Below are positions 19,037 through 26,236 of a stretch of 64,000 nt of DNA, one piece after another. Within the stretch, counting starts at the first letter, position 1. Every line of letters starts with the position of its first letter. The stretch comes from a virus. The position numbers and the translations under genes are program-made. The stretch is from the IMG/VR virus record IMGVR_UViG_3300023110_001773, positions 101,638 through 165,637 of that record; one strand, written 5' to 3'. The notes beneath the pieces are model-generated. The model was not told where the DNA came from. It saw only the letters and a program-made list of their open reading frames with translations, and did not search any database.

Positions 19037-19209
19037 ACCTCTTCCATGAAAATCTCGAAAACTATTTCAAAACCAACTTTTTATTGATGCAAGAACATAA
19101 ATATAGTTTAACAGAGATTGAGAATTGGATGCCTTGGGAGAGGACAGTTTACATTTCCATGCTAGTTCAACACTTAAAAAAGAAATCAGAAAAATCAAAG
19201 AGTCGATAA
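19030..19209 (+). CDS. gpT-like extension of gp26 made by -1 ribosomal frameshift
   Basis: T_TTT_TTC at 19024-19030 is a canonical slippery site in the zero frame of gp26, two codons before its stop. A -1 shift continues without a stop through 59 codons (RINLFHENLENYFKTNFLLM, then SLTEIENWMPWERTVYISML and a basic tail). It ends at TAA 19207-19209, directly at the next ATG. The fused protein would have 289 residues. SLTEIENWMPWE-type sequences follow gp26 in related phages. As in lambda G/GT, the extension should contact the tape measure encoded next. Without the shift, an internal ATG at 19087 would give only 40 residues. Confidence 0.75.
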   Translation, partial: RINLFHENLENYFKTNFLLMQEHKYSLTEIENWMPWERTVYISMLVQHLKKKSEKSKSR

Positions 19210-20925
19210 ATGGCGCCATTTTTTACTAGTTTGTTGGGATTTGGGTCGAGAACAATCGGCGGCCTTGGCCGTGCAATAATGAATCCCATAAAGAAGGTTG
19301 GGGGTCTGTTAGGAAACGCTGGCAAGGCTGGTGCTTATTATGGACTAGGAAATGCACTTTTTGGTGGCAACAACAACGAAGAACAAATTCAATCCGGCGG
19401 TTCTGGTGGCGGTGAAATGGGTGGATTCGGTGGAACCGTATCCGGCGCAACACCAGTAAGTACCGCAGCCTCTGCAACAAGTGCTTTGTCAGATGCAGAT
19501 AGTTCTGATCCAGTCGTAAGACAATTACAGGACATCGAAAGAGTCTTAGTATCAATCAAAGGTGATACATCCCAATTTGTTGGGGGAATGTCAAGAGCCG
19601 CACAAGCTGGCCCAAATAAAAATGCGTTGAGAAATATGTTCGGCCGCAGTGGTGGTGGTATTGGCCCCGCAGCTGCTGGTGGACTTGGACTCGCTTCACT
19701 TTTTGCATTGGGTATGGCCGGCAAGATGGGAGACAATGACAAAGGTGATACCGAGGCAGGAACTCAAGAAAGATTCGATGCCACCATAGGAAATGAATTA
19801 GAAGATTTCGGCGCCACCGCTGGGATGAAGGCGGCAGGAATAGCAGCTGGTGCAGCTGGAGAAAGAGCATCAAAGGCAGCTATAGAAGCAGGAGCAAACA
19901 GAGCAGGAAAAATGGCCGCCTCTACTATAGACACAAGTACTGGCGGGGTGAAATTTGATAGAAATGGTACTGCAATTAATAAAGCTGGAGATGAAGTACA
20001 TGGAGCAGCAAAAGAATCTGCAAGACAATCAATGGAAAAACTCCAGAAAGAAGCAGCAGAAGCAGCTTCAGAAACAGCTGCAAAAAATCCACAAATAGCA
20101 GCGAAGATAACAGCATCTATCGCCAAAAACCTTGGTCAAACTGGTGCGAAAGTTTTACCATTTGTAGGAGCAGGGTTTAACCTAATTTTTGCAATGGAAA
20201 AGGCTATAGCAGGGGATTGGAAAGGAGCTGCATTAGAAACTGCTGGTATGATTCCTTTTGCCGGAATAGGTGCTGACGTTGGTTCCTTGGTAAGAGATGT
20301 CTATAAAGACGTATATGATGTATTCCCAGAAGATGACTCAGAGAATTATGAGGAACGATTCCCAGAATTATTTAACATGGTTACTAGTGCTATTGCTGAC
20401 TTGATGTCCTCTAACATGGATAATGCTGTAAATGATCTAGAAGCAGTAGAGGCTAGACCAGAAGTTTCAGATCGTATGACTGGTAGACGGCGAGGACGAG
20501 CTCTAGAGAGACAAAGATCATGGGACAACAAATATGGAAATACACACAATGCAGATGGTAGTGTAAAAGCAGAACTATTAGAAAGTGCGGTGGAAGCAAG
20601 AATAGATACCAATCCTGATCAAACTACTAGTATGATGGATGCAGCAATCGAAACTGGACAAGAAGCTCTTGGTGGATTGGGAGTTGATGTTCCCCTAAAT
20701 GATTCTGCTAGAGTAGAGGATATGACTACATCAAGTTTTGAACAGACCAATGCATCATCTAATGATGCTCTAGTAGCTGCTCTTGGTGGAATGCCTGGGG
20801 CAACAGCTCCAGTACAAGGCGGACAGGGAGAAATCTCTGTACATGTGTCTTCTCCAAAAACAAGTTTCCCACAGTCAAATTCTGAATTGACTTGGATAAA
20901 CAGCAACGCATCTGGATTTGTTTAA
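19210..20925 (+). CDS. tail tape-measure/hub protein candidate (gp29 position)
   Basis: The product has 571 residues (T4 gp29: 590). It is Ala/Gly-rich with long helical stretches (AAGIAAGAAGERASKAAIEA; QKEAAEAASETAAKNPQI) and hydrophobic patches (LGLASLFALGM; VLPFVGAGFNLIFAME). It begins right after the frameshifted chaperone, the usual place of a tape measure. No peptidase or lysozyme motif is visible. It ends 4 bp inside the convergent radical SAM gene. Function is inferred from size, composition and position. Confidence 0.6.
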   Translation: MAPFFTSLLGFGSRTIGGLGRAIMNPIKKVGGLLGNAGKAGAYYGLGNALFGGNNNEEQIQSGGSGGGEMGGFGGTVSGATPVSTAASATSALSDADSSDPVVRQLQDIERVLVSIKGDTSQFVGGMSRAAQAGPNKNALRNMFGRSGGGIGPAAAGGLGLASLFALGMAGKMGDNDKGDTEAGTQERFDATIGNELEDFGATAGMKAAGIAAGAAGERASKAAIEAGANRAGKMAASTIDTSTGGVKFDRNGTAINKAGDEVHGAAKESARQSMEKLQKEAAEAASETAAKNPQIAAKITASIAKNLGQTGAKVLPFVGAGFNLIFAMEKAIAGDWKGAALETAGMIPFAGIGADVGSLVRDVYKDVYDVFPEDDSENYEERFPELFNMVTSAIADLMSSNMDNAVNDLEAVEARPEVSDRMTGRRRGRALERQRSWDNKYGNTHNADGSVKAELLESAVEARIDTNPDQTTSMMDAAIETGQEALGGLGVDVPLNDSARVEDMTTSSFEQTNASSNDALVAALGGMPGATAPVQGGQGEISVHVSSPKTSFPQSNSELTWINSNASGFV

Positions 20926-22427
20926 GATAAAAGTTTTTTAGTAATATACTCATCGACATGACCGAGTATATATTTACTTCTTCTCTCCATGTGAACTTCA
21001 GTTGCAAAGTCTTCCCACTTGACACTGGGATCAATAAAGAACTTATCATACATGAATGGGTCTATTAGATTCTTTGCCTGATACTGTGAGAACTCTTCTG
21101 CACAAAACTTCATAACCTCGTGTAGATTGGTGCAATCATTTTCCCACGGCAGATAGTATCCAGATTCTTTGACATAGTTGTATAGGGTCTCGTAGTATGG
21201 ATTTCTACTCTTTGACCAATCAATCGGATCATCTGGAAACTCTGTTCTGCGGTATCCAAACTTACTCCAATCACGATCAAACTCAGAGTTGTGATTCAAT
21301 GTCTCTACATTGTTCTGCAAGTCTTTGATCATCAGTACATTCATGTGATAACTGTTTCTGTTCCAGTACTGCGATAACCACTTGCCAGTGTCCCTCAGAT
21401 CGTCCACAGTCTCGTGTGGGAGTCCGGCGATAAGAGAGATATGTCCTTTGTAGAATCCAGCGTTCTCTCTGAAATACTCATCGACCTCTATCAAACCTTC
21501 TTTGATTCTACCACTGTCCATACCTTTGCCGATGGACTTGGCAGACTCATGTTTCATAGACTCGACACCATAGAAGTGTGAGGTGATACCCATCTTGATT
21601 AGATTGTCCCAATCTTGTTTGCGAGACACAATAAGATCAGCTCTAATATAGGCAGTCATCTTGGGTGTAAAGGGAAGTTTTTCTATGACGTTGGCAAACT
21701 TCTCAATCTTCTGTGAACTATCGTTGAAGGTTTCATCCAGAACAATATAATGTTCTGTACCCCACTTGTCATAGTTTTCCAACATCTCATCATATACACT
21801 CTGTGCTGTGCGTGAGTAATCACCCTTAACTCCGAGAACAGGGAAACTACAGAACTTGCATTTGAACTTGCATCCACGGGCAAACTCTAGTAACAGAATT
21901 TCTCTGGGGTTGATAAAGTCTGTATCCTTGTAAGACACCGTGAGATCGTCTTTCGGAAAGGACTTGTAGTTGACGTAACAGTTTATTACACGATTGGTAT
22001 GGATAGGTTCTGGCCCACCTTTGAAGTGATCTATGAGTGCAAGTATTGCATTCTCACCGTAACCGTAAACATACCAATCCATCTCCAATTCTTTCATAGA
22101 GTTGTTTTGACTGCCTGCAACAAGGGGAATGCGTGGATAAGTTTCTCGTAACCATTTTACGAGACCGATAACGCTTGGACTATTTAAAAAGAAGGTAGAA
22201 CCAAATCCGAAAAATAAAAATTCATCATCAACTTTACGAGAAATATATTTTTTTAATTGATCCAAACTCCATCTTTGAACGTAGTCAATGACTTCGACAT
22301 CATATCCGTGTTGACGTAAAAAGGTGCTTATTTTGTGGCCGCCAGATGAACGCCTGATACTGATCTTGGAACTATCAAAGTCTAATCCCAAATCTTCAAG
22401 TTGTCCACCAAAAATAATACTATGCAA
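20922..22427 (-). CDS. B12-binding-domain radical SAM protein
   Basis: The product has 501 residues. An N-terminal Rossmann-like part (RRSSGGHKISTFLRQHGYDV; FFGFGSTFFLNS) resembles the cobalamin-binding domain of this family. It is followed by the radical SAM cluster motif C186-x3-C190-x2-C193 in GCKFKCKFCSFP. Later IRADLIV and GVESM strands fit the TIM barrel. The frame opens with TTG (22427); no ATG lies near and no clear Shine-Dalgarno is seen. It sits right behind the gp32 terminator and converges on the tape-measure gene. It may be reached only by read-through. Substrate unknown. Confidence 0.85.
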   Translation of the reverse strand: MHSIIFGGQLEDLGLDFDSSKISIRRSSGGHKISTFLRQHGYDVEVIDYVQRWSLDQLKKYISRKVDDEFLFFGFGSTFFLNSPSVIGLVKWLRETYPRIPLVAGSQNNSMKELEMDWYVYGYGENAILALIDHFKGGPEPIHTNRVINCYVNYKSFPKDDLTVSYKDTDFINPREILLLEFARGCKFKCKFCSFPVLGVKGDYSRTAQSVYDEMLENYDKWGTEHYIVLDETFNDSSQKIEKFANVIEKLPFTPKMTAYIRADLIVSRKQDWDNLIKMGITSHFYGVESMKHESAKSIGKGMDSGRIKEGLIEVDEYFRENAGFYKGHISLIAGLPHETVDDLRDTGKWLSQYWNRNSYHMNVLMIKDLQNNVETLNHNSEFDRDWSKFGYRRTEFPDDPIDWSKSRNPYYETLYNYVKESGYYLPWENDCTNLHEVMKFCAEEFSQYQAKNLIDPFMYDKFFIDPSVKWEDFATEVHMERRSKYILGHVDEYITKKLLS

Positions 22428-22442
22428 ATCAGATTACCAGAT

Positions 22443-22472
22443 AAAAAAAGGGCGCCATTATTTATGGCGCCC
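22443..22472 (-). terminator. intrinsic terminator after gene 32
   Basis: A perfect 9-bp stem GGGCGCCAT / ATGGCGCCC with a 5-nt loop, followed on the minus strand by seven T. It lies 20 bp behind the gp32 stop. Confidence 0.9.
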
Positions 22473-22492
22473 AAAGAGGAGACGACTATATC

Positions 22493-23407
22493 TTAGTCAT
22501 CATCAGCCAGTCGGGAGAAATACGACATAGCATCTTCATCATCAGATGTGGCAACTGTGACTGTATCTGTAGATGCGGTACTTTCCGCAATAAAGATATC
22601 GTCTTCAATATCATCAGTCTGACTAGAAACAGTAGATGCAGGACTTACTGATACACTACCTTTTAGAACACCATTGAGTTTATCTTTGAGTTCATCATAA
22701 GACTTGAAGTTACTAGGATCAACAATCTCATTCAAAGAGTACTGTTGTTCCCAGATCGCATCAATAGCCTCATCCGAGTCGGCAATGGGACGAACCCTAG
22801 AAGCAAACTTAGATTTGTCATAGTTACGATAACCAGCAACGTTCCTTGCAACAAGTGCAAAGTCTACACCTTCCCACGGATCAAACGGATTGATCGGATC
22901 ATCGGAAGGAACGGTGGGTTTGATAACGTCTTGAATCATTTCAAAAATTTTCTGTCCATACCTGTACAAGAAAACTTTGCCTTCATTTTCTGGGTTGGCG
23001 GGATCAGAAACAACCAAAATGTTTGAGTAATAATTCAAACGGCGTTTCTGTTTGCGAGCGATTTCCTTATCGGCCTCTACACCAGAGTTCCAGAGTTGGG
23101 TGTTCAATTCTGAAACGGGGTCAGGTTGGTTCAGAGTTGTAAGAGAGTTTTCGATATACCACTTACCAGTAGGGCCTTGGAAACCATGTGTCCAAAGACG
23201 TACCCAATAACTGTCCTCGCCCTTGGAGGGGGGAAGGAAACGAATTACGGCAGAACCATTACCAGCCTTGTCAACGGAAAGTTTCCATTCTTTGCCAGTA
23301 TCGTTTGATTCTGTAGTGGTGGTAGTTGACATTTTCTCAACCTGCTTAAGCAGGGTATCGAAACTGCCACGACTCTTACGAAGATCAGAGATAGAATTTG
23401 CAGACAT
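22493..23407 (-). CDS. gp32: single-stranded DNA-binding protein gp32, lacking zinc cysteines
   Basis: The product has 304 residues (T4: 301). KEWKLSVDKAGNGSAVIRFL, GKWYIEN, NILVVSDPANPENEGKVF and DPWEGVDFAL match T4 gp32 segment by segment. The C-terminus is acidic (DDEDAMSYFSRLADDD), as needed for contacts with replication partners. T4 holds zinc with one His and three Cys. Here the His (WTHGF) remains, but there is no cysteine in the whole protein, and the zinc ribbon region reads NSLTTLNQPDPVSELN. It follows the 33-59 genes and has Shine-Dalgarno AAAGGAGC and a terminator. Confidence 0.92.
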   Translation of the reverse strand: MSANSISDLRKSRGSFDTLLKQVEKMSTTTTTESNDTGKEWKLSVDKAGNGSAVIRFLPPSKGEDSYWVRLWTHGFQGPTGKWYIENSLTTLNQPDPVSELNTQLWNSGVEADKEIARKQKRRLNYYSNILVVSDPANPENEGKVFLYRYGQKIFEMIQDVIKPTVPSDDPINPFDPWEGVDFALVARNVAGYRNYDKSKFASRVRPIADSDEAIDAIWEQQYSLNEIVDPSNFKSYDELKDKLNGVLKGSVSVSPASTVSSQTDDIEDDIFIAESTASTDTVTVATSDDEDAMSYFSRLADDD

Positions 23408-23427
23408 ATGTTGCTCCTTTGTGCGGT

Positions 23428-23619
23428 TTATTTACTATCGTGTTTACTGTATATTTTGCTTTTTGCGGTTAGTGACTCGGCGAACTCATCACTATCATAT
23501 ACATCTTCATCATATAACAAATGTTTGTACTTGTCAAGCCTAGTTTTGCCTTCACTAGAAACTCGATGAATACGTTGTTCCTTTTGGTTACTACCTCGGG
23601 AACTTTTTGACTTACTCAT
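23428..23619 (-). CDS. small basic protein between genes 59 and 32
   Basis: The product has 63 residues and is Lys/Ser/Asp-rich, with no membrane segment (SKSSRGSNQKEQRIHRVSSE at the N-terminus). The start overlaps the gene 59 stop by 4 bp (ATGA), with AAGGAAG upstream. The gene also carries a promoter-like sequence for gp32. I do not recognise it. Confidence 0.6.
   Translation of the reverse strand: MSKSKSSRGSNQKEQRIHRVSSEGKTRLDKYKHLLYDEDVYDSDEFAESLTAKSKIYSKHDSK
23509..23537 (-). promoter_or_regulatory. sigma70-like promoter for gene 32
   Basis: TTGACA (23532-23537), 17-bp spacer, TATGAT (23509-23514), inside the 63-residue gene and about 100 bp before gp32. It shares the CTTGACA form of the other early-type promoters in the window. 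It lies in coding sequence, so chance cannot be excluded. Confidence 0.55.
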
Positions 23620-24218
23620 TGATGTACTTCCTTATTTATAACATCTTTAAGCGGTGTTGCAACAGACTTCATATTGTCTGTCAGTCTAACGAATGGACGG
23701 TACTTGGTTATACACATAGACGCATCTTCAAGCAATATGTCATTCGCATTCATATCGACAAAGTTAAAAATCTTATCTAAGATTGTCATTGTCTCTATAT
23801 TAATTATATTACCAAAAAAGAGACGAAATGTCAAGGGGTGTTTTCCATTAATTGAAATAAATGGGTCGGCGATTTCTTCCTTTTCCATGTCGAGTAGAAT
23901 TCTGTCAATATCTTGTTTAAACTGATATTCTCTTTTGACTTTTCTGTTCTGCCACTGATCGTATCTTCTTGCAGCATCAACATCAAACAACCCACCCCAT
24001 TTCTCTCCAGAGACAAAATTAGCAACAAGGAAATTAATTATTTCCTCACGAGAATAATCTCTGGCAAGTTTTTTAATAGAAACGAGGTCTTTTCTTTTAC
24101 GAAATGTTTCTTCTTTGACTCTTACTTTTCCTTTATACTTTACTATGTCATAATTCTTGGTTGTAAAGTGCAATTTGATTGCAAGGTAAAGTCGATAAAC
24201 TTCAAACGGTTCTATCAT
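23616..24218 (-). CDS. gp59: helicase loader gp59
   Basis: The product has 200 residues (T4: 217). VYRLYLAIKLHFTTKNYDIV followed by KYKGKVRV matches T4 VYKLYLMIKQHMNGKYDVIK. RKDLVSIKKLARDYSREEII and the D-A-x-x-Y repeat also follow T4 gp59. gp59 loads the gp41 helicase on gp32-covered forks. Start and stop overlap neighbours by 4 bp in the T4 order 33-59-32. Confidence 0.9.
   Translation of the reverse strand: MIEPFEVYRLYLAIKLHFTTKNYDIVKYKGKVRVKEETFRKRKDLVSIKKLARDYSREEIINFLVANFVSGEKWGGLFDVDAARRYDQWQNRKVKREYQFKQDIDRILLDMEKEEIADPFISINGKHPLTFRLFFGNIINIETMTILDKIFNFVDMNANDILLEDASMCITKYRPFVRLTDNMKSVATPLKDVINKEVHQ
23633..23640 (-). promoter_or_regulatory. T4-type late promoter in the end of gene 59
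   Basis: Exact TATAAATA on the minus strand, 13 bp before the ATG of the 63-residue gene. It would give late expression of that gene and gp32. Confidence 0.55.
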
Positions 24219-24481
24219 ATTGGCAGTTTAGATGTCTTCTTTGCTTTTAACAAATTGAGGTTTTGAGCCTCGGCAGTAATCTTTTCTTTTAAAGACGGTG
24301 TAAGAAGTTTCTTAATACTTTCAATTTCTACTTCATTGCGAACACAAAAATCTGTTAGTACGTCAATATAATTTTGGCCCATACTAGCCTTTCTTTCAAT
24401 ATGTTGAGAAAACTCAACAGCACTAGAAAACTGTTGATTGCTTATTAGAAACTCATCGGTTTTTTTAACTTCTTCAATCAT
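24215..24481 (-). CDS. gp33: late transcription coactivator gp33
   Basis: The product has 88 residues (T4: 112). The C-terminal part LKEKITAEAQNLNLL followed by a basic end matches T4 IIEKIQSEAIDENLL, the part that contacts the RNA polymerase flap. The central segment YIDVLTDFCVRNEVEIESIK matches the T4 SYLEATTAFLEENSI region. gp33 bridges the sliding clamp and polymerase at TATAAATA promoters, which are frequent in this window. It is followed by gene 59 with a 4-bp overlap. Confidence 0.85.
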   Translation of the reverse strand: MIEEVKKTDEFLISNQQFSSAVEFSQHIERKASMGQNYIDVLTDFCVRNEVEIESIKKLLTPSLKEKITAEAQNLNLLKAKKTSKLPI

Positions 24482-25334
24482 TACTTTTTTCCTTTTGCAT
24501 CAAAAAATCTTCTTTCCAGTCCTTAATATATTTTAGGACATCATATTCACATTCGATAAAAGGACTATCACAGATAGTCTTTTCTGCCTCGCCTGGTCTA
24601 TCAAATTCATGGACAATGGGGTGATCAAAAGCTTTTGCTACTTCCAAAATACTCACTGGTTTGCCCCTACCCAAATTAACATGTTTTGTTTTTCTTCTGG
24701 TTTGCAATAGTTTTAACATGCCATCAACCACATCATAAACATGGGTAAAATCTCTTTCTTTTTTACCACTACCGAAAACTCGTAGTGGTTCATCATTTTC
24801 TACACATCTTTTAAATGCCCTGACTACAGTACTATATTCTCCGTAGTCTGCTTCTCTTGGCCCATAAACATTATAGAAGTATAACATATGATACTTAACT
24901 TTGTAAAGAGATTCATACAAATTTAATATCTCTTCACATGTATATTTACTAAAGGTATACGGATTAGAATCTTTGTTAGAAAATTTTGTGCTTGATGATG
25001 CTGCAAAGAAAATTGGAACTTTTAATTTTCTGGCCCACTCACATACAGTAAGAGTGGAGTTTACATTATTTTTAATAGTAATGTAGGGATTCTTGTGTGA
25101 CATGCGAACTCTGGGAGTTGCAGCAAGATGAAAAATTGCATCATAATTTCCAGCAGGAAAAACGTCTGCAACATCTTGATGTAGGTACTGAACTTTTTTG
25201 TGTGGTATCTTATAAGAACCAACACTCATGTCATCCACTACCAAAACATTTTGATCATGTAAGAGTAACGCCTCTACCAAGTGGGAACCAATGAAACCGC
25301 ATCCACCAGTAACAATAAAATTGTGTTTTGCCAT
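24474..25334 (-). CDS. NAD-dependent sugar epimerase/dehydratase (extended SDR)
   Basis: The product has 286 residues. The NAD-binding motif GGCGFIGSHLVEALL is at residues 10-24. The catalytic Y-x3-K is in YTFSKYTCE near residue 125, with upstream AASSSTKF. LAATPRVRMSH and YFYNVYGPRE are typical of UDP-glucose/glucuronate epimerase-like SDRs. It overlaps gene 33 by 8 bp and follows the cell wall hydrolase gene directly. It may feed the sugar modification genes further along, though it is not in their operon. Confidence 0.87.
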   Translation of the reverse strand: MAKHNFIVTGGCGFIGSHLVEALLLHDQNVLVVDDMSVGSYKIPHKKVQYLHQDVADVFPAGNYDAIFHLAATPRVRMSHKNPYITIKNNVNSTLTVCEWARKLKVPIFFAASSSTKFSNKDSNPYTFSKYTCEEILNLYESLYKVKYHMLYFYNVYGPREADYGEYSTVVRAFKRCVENDEPLRVFGSGKKERDFTHVYDVVDGMLKLLQTRRKTKHVNLGRGKPVSILEVAKAFDHPIVHEFDRPGEAEKTICDSPFIECEYDVLKYIKDWKEDFLMQKEKSND

Positions 25335-25916
25335 TTAATACCTATAAAATATGTGCGAATCAAATACCGCACTCACTTGCAAACTATCAGACCATTTTGG
25401 TTTTACATAATCTGCGTGATAGTATATTGCTCCATTTGTATTGTCTTCGTGGTATCCTTTTATAATTTGTCTAGAGACTTCAACAATATTATCAAAAGTT
25501 TTCCAATCAGTTATCTTATCTGATTTGCCATCACAATACCAACTAAATTGACATTGGTGTTTCATTGGAACCTTTTTACCTTGGGACAACCACCACTTGC
25601 TCAATTTAGCTTGATACACCACTTCACATATGGTATTGGGGTATTTGTCATTTTTTACTCTGTTAATTGTAACATGAGCAACAGCCATTTGTCCAGCGAT
25701 ATCTTCGCCTCTTGCTTCAAAATAAATGTTTTGTGCAAGACAGAAAACTTCTTCTGGATCGGGTAGTTTTTCTTTTATCACGGCTGGTGTGACAACAACA
25801 GTTATTGGTTCTAATGGTGGTTTCGTGGGGGTTGGTTTAACAGATAGTACTGCGACTGTTGGGGTAAGAATTAAAACTAATGCAAATGTCCAAGATAAAA
25901 CCTTTGGCGATACCAT
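25335..25916 (-). CDS. SleB-like cell wall hydrolase with N-terminal membrane anchor
   Basis: The product has 193 residues. A hydrophobic segment at 7-27 (VLSWTFALVLILTPTVAVL) and a Pro/Thr-rich spacer precede a Hydrolase_2/SleB core. FCLAQNIYFEARGEDIAGQM holds the catalytic Glu of the N-x-Y-x-E-A-R-G-E motif. CQFSWYCDG and NGAIYYHADYVKPKW follow. This family cuts peptidoglycan and is the likely lysis enzyme in many marine T4-like phages. The anchor could serve for SAR-type or Sec export. It begins 18 bp behind the tmRNA, with AAGGAG upstream. Confidence 0.85.
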   Translation of the reverse strand: MVSPKVLSWTFALVLILTPTVAVLSVKPTPTKPPLEPITVVVTPAVIKEKLPDPEEVFCLAQNIYFEARGEDIAGQMAVAHVTINRVKNDKYPNTICEVVYQAKLSKWWLSQGKKVPMKHQCQFSWYCDGKSDKITDWKTFDNIVEVSRQIIKGYHEDNTNGAIYYHADYVKPKWSDSLQVSAVFDSHIFYRY

Positions 25917-25933
25917 TGATTTCTCCTTCTTTT

Positions 25934-25969
25934 AAAAATGGGCCCGTTGGATTATAAGGTGGAACCCAT
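25934..25969 (-). terminator. intrinsic terminator candidate at the tmRNA 3' end
   Basis: An 8-bp stem (ATGGGTTC / GGGCCCAT, two U-G pairs), 16-nt loop and five T on the minus strand. The stem could instead be part of a pseudoknot of the tmRNA coding piece. Confidence 0.5.
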
Positions 25970-25981
25970 ACCCCACTAGCC

Positions 25982-26014
25982 TTAAGCGGCTAGAGCATAA
26001 ACGTCATCGTTTGC
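25982..26014 (-). other. tmRNA proteolysis-tag reading frame, tag ANDDVYALAA
   Basis: The resume codon GCA at 26014-26012 is followed by AAC GAT GAC GTT TAT GCT CTA GCC GCT TAA, giving ANDDVYALAA. It resembles the E. coli tag (ANDENYALAA). It keeps the terminal LAA read by ClpXP. The stop codon lies in the loop of the P5 hairpin, as in other tmRNAs. Confidence 0.92.
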
Positions 26015-26092
26015 GTTTACTTTAGGTTGGCACTTTGCCAGTCAATCAGTCTCACCTTTCCTAGACAATCGCAGTCGAACCTGTTCACCCCC

Positions 26093-26152
26093 ATCAAAAG
26101 CACACTAGGAAGTCTTAATTTCGACACTGTACGTCCGTGCCTAATGTGCTTA
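26093..26152 (-). other. intervening segment of the permuted tmRNA precursor
   Basis: These 60 nt join the encoded CCA end of the acceptor piece to the 5' end of the coding piece. The two ends pair (AAGCACA with TGTGCTT, then TAGG with CCTA), which brings the two processing sites together. It would be removed by RNase P and 3' processing, as in known two-piece tmRNAs. Confidence 0.85.
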
Positions 26153-26219
26153 TGGTGGAGGTGGGGGGAATCGCACCCCCGTCCTACAATCTTTCAGTCC
26201 ACTTCAACGACCGATTCAA

Positions 26220-26227
26220 TATTTATA
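26220..26227 (-). promoter_or_regulatory. T4-type late promoter of the tmRNA
   Basis: Exact TATAAATA on the minus strand between the nuclease gene stop (26237) and the acceptor piece. With T4 spacing, transcription would begin near 26214, at the expected 5' end of the precursor. Confidence 0.82.
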
Positions 26228-26236
26228 ATAACATGA

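Larger units (their letters stand above)
25934..26213 (-). ncRNA. ssrA: circularly permuted two-piece tmRNA (ssrA)
   Basis: On the minus strand the acceptor piece comes first (about 26213-26153). It has a T arm (GGGGG, loop TGCGATT, CCCCC), the 3' acceptor strand CACCTCC and encoded ACCA. A 60-nt intervening segment follows. Then the normal tmRNA 5' end begins at 26092 with GGGGGTG and the hallmark GGTTCGACT. GGGGGTG pairs with CACCTCC over 7 bp and keeps the G3-U pair needed by alanyl-tRNA synthetase. A tag frame ending in TAA sits in a P5 hairpin (CTAGCC, loop GCTTAA, GGCTAG). The tmRNA rescues stalled ribosomes with SmpB. Piece ends at 26213 and 25934 are estimates. A TATAAATA late promoter lies just upstream. 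Confidence 0.93.

Noticed and set aside
23803-23834. Promoter inside gene 59 (TTGACA with TAATAT at 17 bp or TATAAT at 20 bp)
   Set aside because: Either the -10 or the spacing is poor. A better candidate for gp32 lies at 23509-23537.
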